DNA of 35,997 nt, from assembly GCA_017540175.1 (NCBI GenBank), contig JAFYBN010000069.1, forward strand, positions 1 through 35,997, given 5' to 3'. The stretch comes from Clostridia bacterium. Its GTDB lineage: Bacteria; Bacillota; Clostridia; Oscillospirales; CAG-272. The notes below the pieces were generated by a model that saw only the letters and a list, made by a program, of their open reading frames with translations, searched no databases and had not been told where the DNA came from. Made by a program: the position numbers and the translations under genes. This document shows positions 7,511-14,446 of the stretch, piece by piece; within the stretch, counting starts at the first letter, position 1, and every line of letters begins with the position of its first letter.

Positions 7511-8861
7511 ATTCGCCCCGTCCGCACTGCCACGCGACCCAGTCGGAGGCGAAGGGATCACGGCGGCGGCGCAGTTCGGCGAGCAGGAGCTTTCCGAGCT
7601 GTGCCATCACGTCCCGGTAAGCGGGATCGGACGCGCGGTTGACCTTCTCGCCGGGATCGAGGGTCAGATCGTAGAACTCGTCCCGATCGGTTAGGTTCCA
7701 GATGTATTTGTATTTTTCCGTCCGGATGCCGCGCTGGGTGAACAGACCGAACTGCTGACCGTTCGAGGTGAACACGGCGTAATCGGAGATGAAATCCTCT
7801 CTCAGATAATCCGGAGCCGCGTGCCCGTGCCGCGCGCTCTCCGCCTCCATCCCGAGCAGCGCTTCCACGGTCGGGGCGACGTCGAGCGAGCTGGACGCGA
7901 ATTTCTTCACGCGGGCGGCGGGGAGTCCGGGAGCCTTTACGAGGAAGGGCACGTGCGTCACGCAGTCGTAGAGGATGTAGTGCTTGTCCATCATCCCGTG
8001 GTCGCCGGAGGTGTCCCCGTGGTCCGAGAGCAGGATCACGACGGTGTTCTCCGCCTGATTCGTCTCGTCGAGCGCGACGAGAACGCGGCCGATGGCGGCG
8101 TCCGTCTGGGTGATCATGCCGTAGTAATACGCGGCGGTCGGCGCGAAATCCGCCCAGGTCTTACCGCAGAGCTTCCAGTTTTCAAGCTGCTTCTTCTGGA
8201 TGTAGGGCTTGTTCTCGAGTGTGTCGCCGAAACCGTCCCATGGCTCGATCTCAGCCGGGTCGTACATCGTGTCGTACGGCGCGGACGGGCGGCATGGGAG
8301 ATGCGGGTCGGTGATGTCCACCCAGATGTGCCACGGCGAGCCCGCGTTTCTGCGAATGAAATCCGCGGAGGCGTCGCAGATGCGGCAGGTCTTCGTGTCC
8401 TCGAATGCGATGGGATTCGAGCATCCGAACCAGGAGTTCGGGTAGTCGATCGGGCCGTATTTCTCCCCGATCTCCTTCGACCACGCCGCGGCGTCGAAAA
8501 CGGTTTCATACCCGAAGGCACCCTCGTCCCCGTTCGGCGAGGCGTCCCATTTGCCCGCGAAGCCGAGCTTATAGCCCCGCTTGCCGAGCTCCGAAACCCA
8601 GGTCGGAACAGCAGGGTCCGCCCCGTGCGTGTTTACGAAATTGTAATTGAACAAAGCGCCGATCGAATCCGGCTGAACGCCCGTGAGCATGGCCTGACGG
8701 GACGGCGCGCAGACGGGCAGGGGGGAATACGCGTTCTCAAACCACATGCCCTCCGCGGCGAGGCGGTCGATGTTCGGGGTCTTCACCGGACGGATGCCGG
8801 AGGCGCCCACGCAGTCGTACCGCATCTGATCGACGACGATGAAAAGAACATTGAGGTCCAT
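7509..8861 (-). CDS. Cytoplasmic sulfatase (arylsulfatase family, Cys-type)
   Basis: A type I sulfatase that hydrolyses sulfate esters with a formylglycine nucleophile. The 450-residue product opens NVLFIVVDQMRYD, the metal-binding strand, and carries C51-A-P-S-R55 followed by QAMLTG. This is the Cys form of the signature and must be oxidised by an anaerobic radical SAM maturase, which I do not see here. LLSDHGDTSGDHGMMDKH gives the second metal site. The open frame extends about 50 codons upstream into the previous gene, but the ATG at 8861, 14 bp after that gene with GGAGG in front, fits the family start. There is no signal peptide, so it should act on imported sulfated sugars. The substrate is unknown; the nagA neighbour makes sulfated amino sugars plausible. 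Confidence 0.88.
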   Translation of the reverse strand: MDLNVLFIVVDQMRYDCVGASGIRPVKTPNIDRLAAEGMWFENAYSPLPVCAPSRQAMLTGVQPDSIGALFNYNFVNTHGADPAVPTWVSELGKRGYKLGFAGKWDASPNGDEGAFGYETVFDAAAWSKEIGEKYGPIDYPNSWFGCSNPIAFEDTKTCRICDASADFIRRNAGSPWHIWVDITDPHLPCRPSAPYDTMYDPAEIEPWDGFGDTLENKPYIQKKQLENWKLCGKTWADFAPTAAYYYGMITQTDAAIGRVLVALDETNQAENTVVILLSDHGDTSGDHGMMDKHYILYDCVTHVPFLVKAPGLPAARVKKFASSSLDVAPTVEALLGMEAESARHGHAAPDYLREDFISDYAVFTSNGQQFGLFTQRGIRTEKYKYIWNLTDRDEFYDLTLDPGEKVNRASDPAYRDVMAQLGKLLLAELRRRRDPFASDWVAWQCGRGE

Positions 8862-8875
8862 ACCCCTGCCTCCGT

Positions 8876-9793
8876 TCAGCTGTTCGCGAGGATGTAGCGG
8901 GCGGCCGCCATGCCGACCTCGCTGCCGATCTTGCCGTCCTCCATGCCTTCGAATTCGACGGAGACATATCCGTCGTAGCCCGCGGAGCGGATGAAGCCGA
9001 GCGTGGACCACACGTCGAGGTCGCCCTGCGCGAGAATGGAGCCGCGGAGCATGTACTCGCCGGAATTGGATGAGAACCAGGAGCCGGAATCACAGCGGAA
9101 GAGCCCGCCGTTGCCCGTGAGCCGGTCCGCGCGGCGGATATAGAAATCCTTTAAGTGCACCATCTTCGCGATGGGAGCGCATTTCTTCACGGCGACGGTC
9201 GCGTCCTCGTCCACGCAGGTGAAATTACCCGTGTCCAGCAGCAGACCGAAATTGTCCCGACCCACCGCGTCGATCAGACGGATCACGCGGTCGGAGCCGT
9301 TGATGAAGAACCCGTGGTTTTCCACAAGCGTGGTGATCCCGTACTGCGCCGCGTAATCGGCGAGCGCCTGACAGGTTTCGACCGCGATGGGGAATTCGCG
9401 CTCAAAGGCGACGGGGGTGTTCGATTCGAGCGGGCGGCGGAAGGAGGAGACGTCGTGCCGCATCTGCTTCAGCCCGAGCTTGGCGGCGACGTCGATGTGC
9501 CGCTTCAGGCGTTCGACTTCCGCTTTCCTCGCGTCCGGATCGGGCTTCAGGAGGTCGCCGAGCACGGCGTAGTTCGAGAGCGGGAGTCCGATTTCCTCCG
9601 AAACCCGGCGGATCTCGGCGATCAGGGGCTCGTTGAATTCGCCCGTCTTGTCGTCGTGCAGGGTGAAGCCGAAGGGGACGAGCTCGATGTGCTCCGCGCC
9701 GAGGTCCTTCGCGAAGCGCATGACCTCGCAGACGGACATCAGGCCGCCGCAAATGTAGTTGTTCATGCTGTAGGAGGTGAGACCGATTTTCAT
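8876..9793 (-). CDS. Sugar phosphate isomerase/epimerase-like TIM barrel protein
   Basis: A 305-residue protein of the xylose-isomerase-like TIM barrel superfamily, which contains sugar isomerases, epimerases and dehydratases that use a divalent metal. Putative metal ligands are the Glu in TLVENHGFF, the Asp in LLLDTGNFTC, the His in KMVHLKDFY and the Glu in YVSVEFEGMED near the C-terminus. The substrate cannot be read from the sequence. It is followed 14 bp later by the sulfatase and preceded by rsmI 37 bp away, so it probably shares their transcript. Together with the sulfatase and nagA it forms a carbohydrate insert in an otherwise housekeeping block. Confidence 0.8.
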   Translation of the reverse strand: MKIGLTSYSMNNYICGGLMSVCEVMRFAKDLGAEHIELVPFGFTLHDDKTGEFNEPLIAEIRRVSEEIGLPLSNYAVLGDLLKPDPDARKAEVERLKRHIDVAAKLGLKQMRHDVSSFRRPLESNTPVAFEREFPIAVETCQALADYAAQYGITTLVENHGFFINGSDRVIRLIDAVGRDNFGLLLDTGNFTCVDEDATVAVKKCAPIAKMVHLKDFYIRRADRLTGNGGLFRCDSGSWFSSNSGEYMLRGSILAQGDLDVWSTLGFIRSAGYDGYVSVEFEGMEDGKIGSEVGMAAARYILANS

Positions 9794-9830
9794 AGGATCC
9801 GCCTTTCTGTATGTTCAGATGTTTTTGATT

Positions 9831-10691
9831 TTATTCTTCATCGCCGTCCCGCTTCGCGAGCAGGGCGTAGATTTCGTTCTTTTTGACGCCGCGGGCCTTC
9901 GCTGCCGCCTTGATGGCGTCCATGCGGGAGAGCCCCGCGGCCTCGAGCAGCTCGACGTGCTCCCGCGGGTCGGAGGGGTAGTCCTCCTCGTCCGCGTCCG
10001 AAGCGCCGCCGAGGATCAGGACGTATTCTCCCCGCGGCTCGCGTTCTTCATAGAGCGCGGCGGCTTTTTTCACCGTGGTGCGGCAGATCTCCTCGTTGAG
10101 CTTCGTCAGCTCGCGGCACAGCGCGAGGGGACGGTCGCCGACCGCCGCGCCGAGATCGTCCAGCGTGGCGCGGAGACGGTGGGGCGCTTCATAGAGGATC
10201 ACCGTGCGCTTTTCGGCGGCGATCTCGTCCAGCCGCGCGCCCCGTTCCTTTTTGTCCGTCGGGAGAAAGCCCTCGAAGACGAAGCGGGCCGTGGGCAGCC
10301 CTGAGAGGGCCAGAGCGGTGACCGCGGCGCAGCACCCCGGCACGGCGGTCACGGGCACGCCCTTTTCGGCGCAGAGACGCACGAGGTCTTCGCCGGGGTC
10401 GCTGATCGCGGGCGTCCCGGCGTCCGTCACGAGCGCGCAGGATTCCCCGTCGAGCAGGCGCTTGACGATGGCGGGACCCTTTTCGCGCTTGTTGTGCTCA
10501 AAATAGCTCACGAGAGGCTTCGAGACGCCCAGCCGCGAGAGCAGAAGGCCCGAGTTGCGCGTGTCCTCCGCGGCGACGAAATTCACCTCGGAGAGCACCT
10601 TCACGGCGCGGGAAGATAAATCGGCGAGATTGCCGATCGGGGTCGCGACAAGATACAGCGTGCCGCTTTGAATCACGTTTTTTTCATTCAT
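9831..10691 (-). CDS. rsmI: 16S rRNA (cytidine-1402-2'-O)-methyltransferase
   Basis: RsmI methylates the ribose of C1402 in the decoding centre of 16S rRNA. The 286-residue product has the tetrapyrrole-methylase fold signatures LYLVATPIGNLADLSSRAV, FVAAEDTRNSGLLLSRLG, ALVTDAGTPAISDPG and VPGCCAAVTALALSGLP. The C-terminal part, with a helical KKNEIYALL segment, is the small RsmI tail domain. It starts 25 bp after the trmN6-like gene, matching the B. subtilis yabB-yazA-yabC order but without the small GIY-YIG gene yazA. The ribosome site is weak. Confidence 0.96.
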   Translation of the reverse strand: MNEKNVIQSGTLYLVATPIGNLADLSSRAVKVLSEVNFVAAEDTRNSGLLLSRLGVSKPLVSYFEHNKREKGPAIVKRLLDGESCALVTDAGTPAISDPGEDLVRLCAEKGVPVTAVPGCCAAVTALALSGLPTARFVFEGFLPTDKKERGARLDEIAAEKRTVILYEAPHRLRATLDDLGAAVGDRPLALCRELTKLNEEICRTTVKKAAALYEEREPRGEYVLILGGASDADEEDYPSDPREHVELLEAAGLSRMDAIKAAAKARGVKKNEIYALLAKRDGDEE

Positions 10692-10716
10692 CGGAATCGT
10701 CCGTTCTGTTGAGGGA

Positions 10717-11469
10717 TCAGGTCAGGTGCGCGAGAGAAAAACGGTCGTAGACCTCGCGCATGTCGTCGGTATAGACGCCCTTTTTCTTGTCCGCGTAAAT
10801 GATGAGGGGGCGGGACAGCACAAGTCCCTCGCCCGCGTCCTTCTTTGCCTCGACAAGGACAAGACAGGGCTTGTCCGCAGCGGAGGGGTACACAAGGGTC
10901 ATTCGCTTCGGCTCGAGCCCGGCGTCCCGCAGCGCGGAGAACAGCCCCGCGAGCCGGTCCGGGCGATAGACGACCGAGAAGACGCCTCCCGAGCCGAGCA
11001 GCCGGGACGCGCAGCGGGCAAAATCCCCGATGTCCCCGTTTTCCTCCCGCCGCGCGGCATTTTTGCCGTCCGAGTCCGAGGTCTTCCCACACCCCGCCCG
11101 CAGATAGGGGGGGTTTGAAAAAACAACGCGGACGCCTCGCCCGGCCTCCTCGGCCGTGAGCGCGCGGATGTCGCCTTCCCACGCCTCGATCCGATCCGAA
11201 AGACCGTTCAGCGCGATGTTGCGGCGGATGAGATCGGCATAGTCCGGCTGAAGCTCCGCACAGAGGATTTTTTTGAATTTCGCGCGCGCGGCGCAGAGCA
11301 GGGAAACGACGCCCGTTCCGCCGCCGAGCTCCGCGGCGCGGCCGTTTGGGGCGGCGCGGACAAAGGCGGCGAGCAGATAGCTGTCGGTGCCGAACTGGAG
11401 CCCGTCCGTCCTTTGGATGAGGCGCAGGCTTTCGTTGATGTCGTCGACGCGTTCGGATGGTTTTGTCAT
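10717..11469 (-). CDS. tRNA1(Val) (adenine-37-N6)-methyltransferase-like protein
   Basis: A Rossmann-fold SAM-dependent N6-adenine methyltransferase of the TrmN6/YabB family. It has motif I AELGGGTGVVSLL at residues 46-58 and the amino-methylase motif NPPY at 119-122. The 250-residue length fits. A TTG 33 nt further upstream is in frame, but it lies inside the ferredoxin terminator hairpin, so the ATG at 11469 is preferred even though it has no good Shine-Dalgarno. It follows the ferredoxin gene and precedes rsmI, as yabB does in Bacillus. Transcription must come through the terminator or from an unseen promoter. The exact tRNA target is inferred from the family. Confidence 0.85.
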   Translation of the reverse strand: MTKPSERVDDINESLRLIQRTDGLQFGTDSYLLAAFVRAAPNGRAAELGGGTGVVSLLCAARAKFKKILCAELQPDYADLIRRNIALNGLSDRIEAWEGDIRALTAEEAGRGVRVVFSNPPYLRAGCGKTSDSDGKNAARREENGDIGDFARCASRLLGSGGVFSVVYRPDRLAGLFSALRDAGLEPKRMTLVYPSAADKPCLVLVEAKKDAGEGLVLSRPLIIYADKKKGVYTDDMREVYDRFSLAHLT

Positions 11470-11476
11470 GTCCGTG

Positions 11477-11517
11477 AAAAAGGAAGGGGGAGTCCGGGGC
11501 AATCCCCAAACTCCCCC
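11477..11517 (-). terminator. Intrinsic terminator after the ferredoxin gene
   Basis: On the minus strand, an outer stem GGGGGAGT/ACTCCCCC (11510-11517 with 11486-11493), a 2x2 internal loop and an inner GGGG/CCCC stem with a 4-nt loop are followed by TTCCTTTTT (11485-11477). It ends 8 nt before the ATG of the next gene, so it probably sets the ratio between ferredoxin and the methyltransferase. Confidence 0.8.
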
Positions 11518-11534
11518 CCGGTTGCGGTTCGGAA

Positions 11535-11711
11535 TTATTCTTCCGGCTTCGGAGCCTCAACGGGACATACGCCCGCGCAAGCGCCGCACTCGATGCATTC
11601 GTCCGGATTGATTACGTACTTGCCGTCCTTTTCGCTGATCGCCTCAACGGGGCATTCGCCAGCGCAGGTGCCGCAGCCGATGCAGTCGTCCGCAGAAATC
11701 TTGTAAGCCAT
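11535..11711 (-). CDS. Small 2[4Fe-4S] ferredoxin
   Basis: A 58-residue clostridial-type ferredoxin with two classical cluster motifs, CIGCGTCAGECP and CIECGACAGVCP, each CxxCxxCxxxCP. It carries single electrons in the cytoplasm, for example for radical SAM or reductase partners. The ATG at 11711 has GGAGG in front; the frame is open 14 codons further, but without support. It sits between ricT and the trmN6-like gene and has its own candidate promoter and a strong terminator, so it behaves as a monocistronic insert in the conserved holB-rsmI block. Its partner is not evident from sequence alone. Confidence 0.95.
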   Translation of the reverse strand: MAYKISADDCIGCGTCAGECPVEAISEKDGKYVINPDECIECGACAGVCPVEAPKPEE

Positions 11712-11734
11712 TTTATATCCTCCGTGTCTTTGAG

Positions 11735-11740
11735 ATTGAG
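11735..11740 (-). promoter_or_regulatory. Possible extended -10 promoter of the ferredoxin gene
   Basis: In the 105-bp gap after ricT the minus strand reads TGT-TAGAAT about 25-30 nt before the ferredoxin ATG, an extended -10 element. The matching -35 position is poor (TTCCCT). I place the hexamer at about 11735-11740; the position is approximate. Confidence 0.4.
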
Positions 11741-11792
11741 TACATTCTAACACAAACCCCCGCGAAAGGGAAGGGTTTTTCCCGAAATAGCA

Positions 11793-11821
11793 AAAAATTT
11801 ACAGTTGAATATTTATTCAAC
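11793..11821 (-). terminator. AT-rich terminator at the end of ricT
   Basis: GTTGAAT and ATTCAAC form a 7-bp stem with a 4-nt loop that overlaps the ricT stop codon. AATTTTTT follows a few bases later on the minus strand. The stem is AT-rich, so it is probably only a partial terminator. Confidence 0.5.
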
Positions 11822-12668
11822 TCTGGTTCTTGGTCTTGAGCTTCAAAACGGTCAGCACGTCCCGGTGATAGGGCTTGATATCGTCGCCCAGCCTCACCTT
11901 GACGTAGCCGGTCAGCGGGCTGATTTCCGTGACCGTCCCGATGCCGTCCGGGGTCTTCACCGTGGCGTCGATGGGGGGGGTGCGGGCGATCTCCTGCTCG
12001 TAGGTTTCGTGTTCGAAGCGCAGACAGCACATCAGCCGTCCGCACGCGCCGGAGATCTTCGAGGAATTGAGCGAGAGGTTCTGTTCCTTCGCCATCTTGA
12101 TGGAAACCTGCACGAAATCGCCGAGGAAGGAGCAGCAGCAGAAGGGCCTGCCGCACACGCCCAGTCCGCCGAGCATCTTCGCCTCGTCGCGGATGCCGAT
12201 CTGGCGGAGCTCGATGCGGGTGTGGAAGACGGACGCGAGGTCCTTTACGAGCTCGCGGAAGTCCACGCGCACCTCGGCGGAGAAGTAGAAGAGCAGCTTC
12301 GAGTTGTCGAAGGTGTATTCCGCCCGGATGAGCTTCATCGCGAGCTTGTGGTCCTCGATCTTCTTGCGGCAGATCTCGAACGCCTCGTCCTCAAGCGCCC
12401 GGTTGGTCTCGTAGCGCTCGGTGTCGCGCCGGTTCGCCACCCGGATGAGGGGGCGCAGGGGCGGCACGATCTTCGCCGCGGGGACAAATTCGTTCCCGTT
12501 CGGCGCGAAGCCGTATTCCAGTCCGCGCGCGGTCTCGACGATCACGGGATCGCCGGGATTCACCTTGTTCGAGCCGGGTGCGAAATAATAGACTTTTCCC
12601 CCGTCGCGGAAGCGGACGCCGACGATCTCGACGTCCCCGCTCTCGGGGATGACGGTATTGTTATCCAT
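11817..12668 (-). CDS. ricT: RicT/YaaT, PSP1-domain protein of the RicAFT complex
   Basis: RicT (YaaT) acts with RicA and RicF in an iron-sulfur complex that influences RNase Y-dependent mRNA processing, sporulation and biofilm formation in B. subtilis. The 283-residue product has the PSP1 C-terminal region with the cysteine-rich segments GVCGRPFCCCSF (C172, C177-C179) and GACGRLMCCLRFE (C209, C214, C215). These residues are conserved in the family and include cluster ligands. It lies 27 bp after holB, as in Bacillus (holB-yaaT). yabA, which follows in Bacillus, is absent here and a ferredoxin stands in its place. Confidence 0.95.
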   Translation of the reverse strand: MDNNTVIPESGDVEIVGVRFRDGGKVYYFAPGSNKVNPGDPVIVETARGLEYGFAPNGNEFVPAAKIVPPLRPLIRVANRRDTERYETNRALEDEAFEICRKKIEDHKLAMKLIRAEYTFDNSKLLFYFSAEVRVDFRELVKDLASVFHTRIELRQIGIRDEAKMLGGLGVCGRPFCCCSFLGDFVQVSIKMAKEQNLSLNSSKISGACGRLMCCLRFEHETYEQEIARTPPIDATVKTPDGIGTVTEISPLTGYVKVRLGDDIKPYHRDVLTVLKLKTKNQS

Positions 12669-12695
12669 ATCCTGAACTCCATTCTGCGCTGAAGC

Positions 12696-13697
12696 TCACG
12701 CTTTCAAAAGAAGCGCGGTCAGCACGACGTTCTGAGAGAGATTGGCCATGATATCAAGCTCCGCGTCTCCGAGCGCGCCGACGAGGTCCATGGCGCGGCG
12801 CGGAGAGGCTTTTTTGAGCTCCTGCGGGATCCCGTCCGACGGCGGGTAGAAGAGAAGCTCCCCGCCCTTGCCCGCGGCGACGACGTCCCGCACGGCGGCT
12901 CTTGTGAGCGAGAGAATGTCCGCAAGCGAGCGCCGGTCCTTCGGCAGGGTCGTGAGAAAGACCGCGGCATCCGATTTTCGGCCGGAAAGAAGATGCTTCG
13001 CGAGCTCCGCCGCCGCCCGGTACCGCTCGATCTCGCCGCCGTCGCCCGCGCAGTATTCGAGCGCGAGCCCGAGCGAACCCTTCGCCAGCCGCGCGGCCGC
13101 CTTGATCCGATCCGGCTCGGCATGTGCGGTCTCGTGTTGTCCGCGCAGCCATTTTTCCGTGTCCTCGGGGGAGAAGCGCTGCATTTTGAGCGTCGGGGCG
13201 CGGCTGCGGATGGTTTCGAGCAGGAGGGAGCTGTCCTCGCAGAGCAGGAAGAAGGTCACCCACGGCGGGGGTTCCTCGAGGGAGAGCAGAAGAGCGTTCT
13301 GCGCCTGCGCGGTCATGCGGTGCGCGTCCTCGATGAGATAGAACTTGCGGTCCCCGTCGTTCGGCGCGACCCAGAGCGATTCGCGCACCTCGCGGGCCGC
13401 CTCCACGCCGATGCTCGCCTTGTCCCCGCGCTGTACGGTGAGCACGTCCACGGACCGGCCGCCGAGCACCTTGCGGCAGCTGAGGCAGGTCCCGCAGGGA
13501 AGAGGAAGGCGGCTGTCCGCCCGATTTTCGCACAGCGCGGCGGCGGCGATCATGCGGGCGGCGGTGTGCCTGCCGGACCCGCGCGCGCCTTCGAGGATGT
13601 AAGCGTGGGCGGTCTTCTGCTCCGAGAGCTCGGAGCGAAACAGCTCGCGCAGCCGATCGTTTCCGATCAGACCCGGGAAAACAGCTCTCTCACCCAC
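12696..13697 (-). CDS. holB: DNA polymerase III subunit delta'
   Basis: Clamp-loader subunit delta' of the replicative polymerase. The 333-residue protein has an AAA+ fold with a degenerate Walker A, EGARGSGRHTAARM (37-50), a zinc module with C56, C68, C71 and C74, and the sensor-like QNALLLSLEEPPPWVTFFLLCE strand. The start is chosen as the GTG at 13697, preceded by GGAGG seven bases upstream. Upstream in-frame ATG and TTG codons fall at or before the predicted transcription start and inside the promoter, so they cannot be used from it. It heads the holB-ricT transcript. Confidence 0.92.
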   Translation of the reverse strand: MGERAVFPGLIGNDRLRELFRSELSEQKTAHAYILEGARGSGRHTAARMIAAAALCENRADSRLPLPCGTCLSCRKVLGGRSVDVLTVQRGDKASIGVEAAREVRESLWVAPNDGDRKFYLIEDAHRMTAQAQNALLLSLEEPPPWVTFFLLCEDSSLLLETIRSRAPTLKMQRFSPEDTEKWLRGQHETAHAEPDRIKAAARLAKGSLGLALEYCAGDGGEIERYRAAAELAKHLLSGRKSDAAVFLTTLPKDRRSLADILSLTRAAVRDVVAAGKGGELLFYPPSDGIPQELKKASPRRAMDLVGALGDAELDIMANLSQNVVLTALLLKA

Positions 13698-13739
13698 GCA
13701 CCCACCTCCGCAGAATTTACCGCATAGCTTGATCATGCT

Positions 13740-13769
13740 ATTATAACATAAAACTCTCCGCTTTGTCAA
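13740..13769 (-). promoter_or_regulatory. Promoter of holB-ricT
   Basis: On the minus strand, TTGACA (13764-13769), an 18-nt spacer and TATAAT (13740-13745), with TG one base before the -10 (extended -10). The start is expected near 13733, which rules out the upstream ATG at 13736 as the holB start. Confidence 0.8.
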
Positions 13770-13810
13770 ATCCTAATTCAAGCAAATTCGGATCAAACGG
13801 AGGGTTTCTC

Positions 13811-14326
13811 GTGAAAAACGGCATCTTTCTCTTTCTCGCGGCCGCGCTGCTCTCCTCCTTCGCCCTCTTGTTCCTCGCACAGAAGACGCTTCCGGCAGAC
13901 GTTCTGAAGACCGCGCTTCTTGAAGCGGAAGAAACGGACGTGATCGGATCGCTCTCGGGCGCGGTCGAAAAAGCGGGCAGGCGCGCGCGGGAGATCATCG
14001 GGGAGGCCGTGCCGCTGCGCGTCTCGGTGAATCCGAGCGGCGCTCGGGCGATCTTCTCCTGCCGCAACGGATATGTTCTCGCCGACCTCAAAACCGGGGA
14101 GACGCTTGAATTCTCCCTCTCGCTTCCGACCTCCGCGGGGAGGGGGGACGCGGGAGAGGCGGCGTGCGTCGAGGCGGCGCGCGCGTTTCTCGGCACGGAG
14201 GCTCGGGGGGAGCCCGCGCTCGAAGAAGACGCGCCGGGGTTTCTGCGCGTGCGGTTCGGGGAGACGGTGCTTGTCGTCAAGCGGGACACGGGCAGGGTCG
14301 TGATGTACGTCTCAAAAGGCGGATGA
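13811..14326 (+). CDS. Small membrane-anchored protein of unknown function
   Basis: I do not recognise this family. The start is the GTG at 13811, six bases after GGAGGG; the frame continues upstream only into the holB promoter. The 171-residue product begins with one hydrophobic segment (about residues 4-23, IFLFLAAALLSSFALLFLA), then a basic amphipathic helix. A small beta-rich domain follows, with two similar strand clusters (VPLRVSVNPSGARAIFSC, then GFLRVRFGETVLVVKRDTGRVV), a shape reminiscent of PepSY-like or similar extracytoplasmic sensor domains. It is probably a single-pass protein with its bulk outside the membrane. It is divergent from holB and convergent with the GtaA-like gene. 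Confidence 0.6.
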   Translation: MKNGIFLFLAAALLSSFALLFLAQKTLPADVLKTALLEAEETDVIGSLSGAVEKAGRRAREIIGEAVPLRVSVNPSGARAIFSCRNGYVLADLKTGETLEFSLSLPTSAGRGDAGEAACVEAARAFLGTEARGEPALEEDAPGFLRVRFGETVLVVKRDTGRVVMYVSKGG

Positions 14327-14395
14327 ATGCTCGGAATCCGGTGATTCCCCTGCGGTTTTCCGCCGCGGTTCCAGCGCTTCGGGCCTCCCGACGTC

Positions 14396-14436
14396 ATAAA
14401 AACCGGTCCGCGTCCCCGCGGGGAAGCGAACCGGTT
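14396..14436 (-). terminator. Terminator of the GtaA-like gene
   Basis: On the minus strand AACCGGTTCGC pairs with GCGGACCGGTT (11 bp, one G-U), with a second palindromic stem, TCCCCGCGGGGA, inside the loop. TTTTTATG follows. It lies just after the stop codon of the gene at 14447. Confidence 0.75.
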
Positions 14437-14446
14437 CGGAGAAGCC

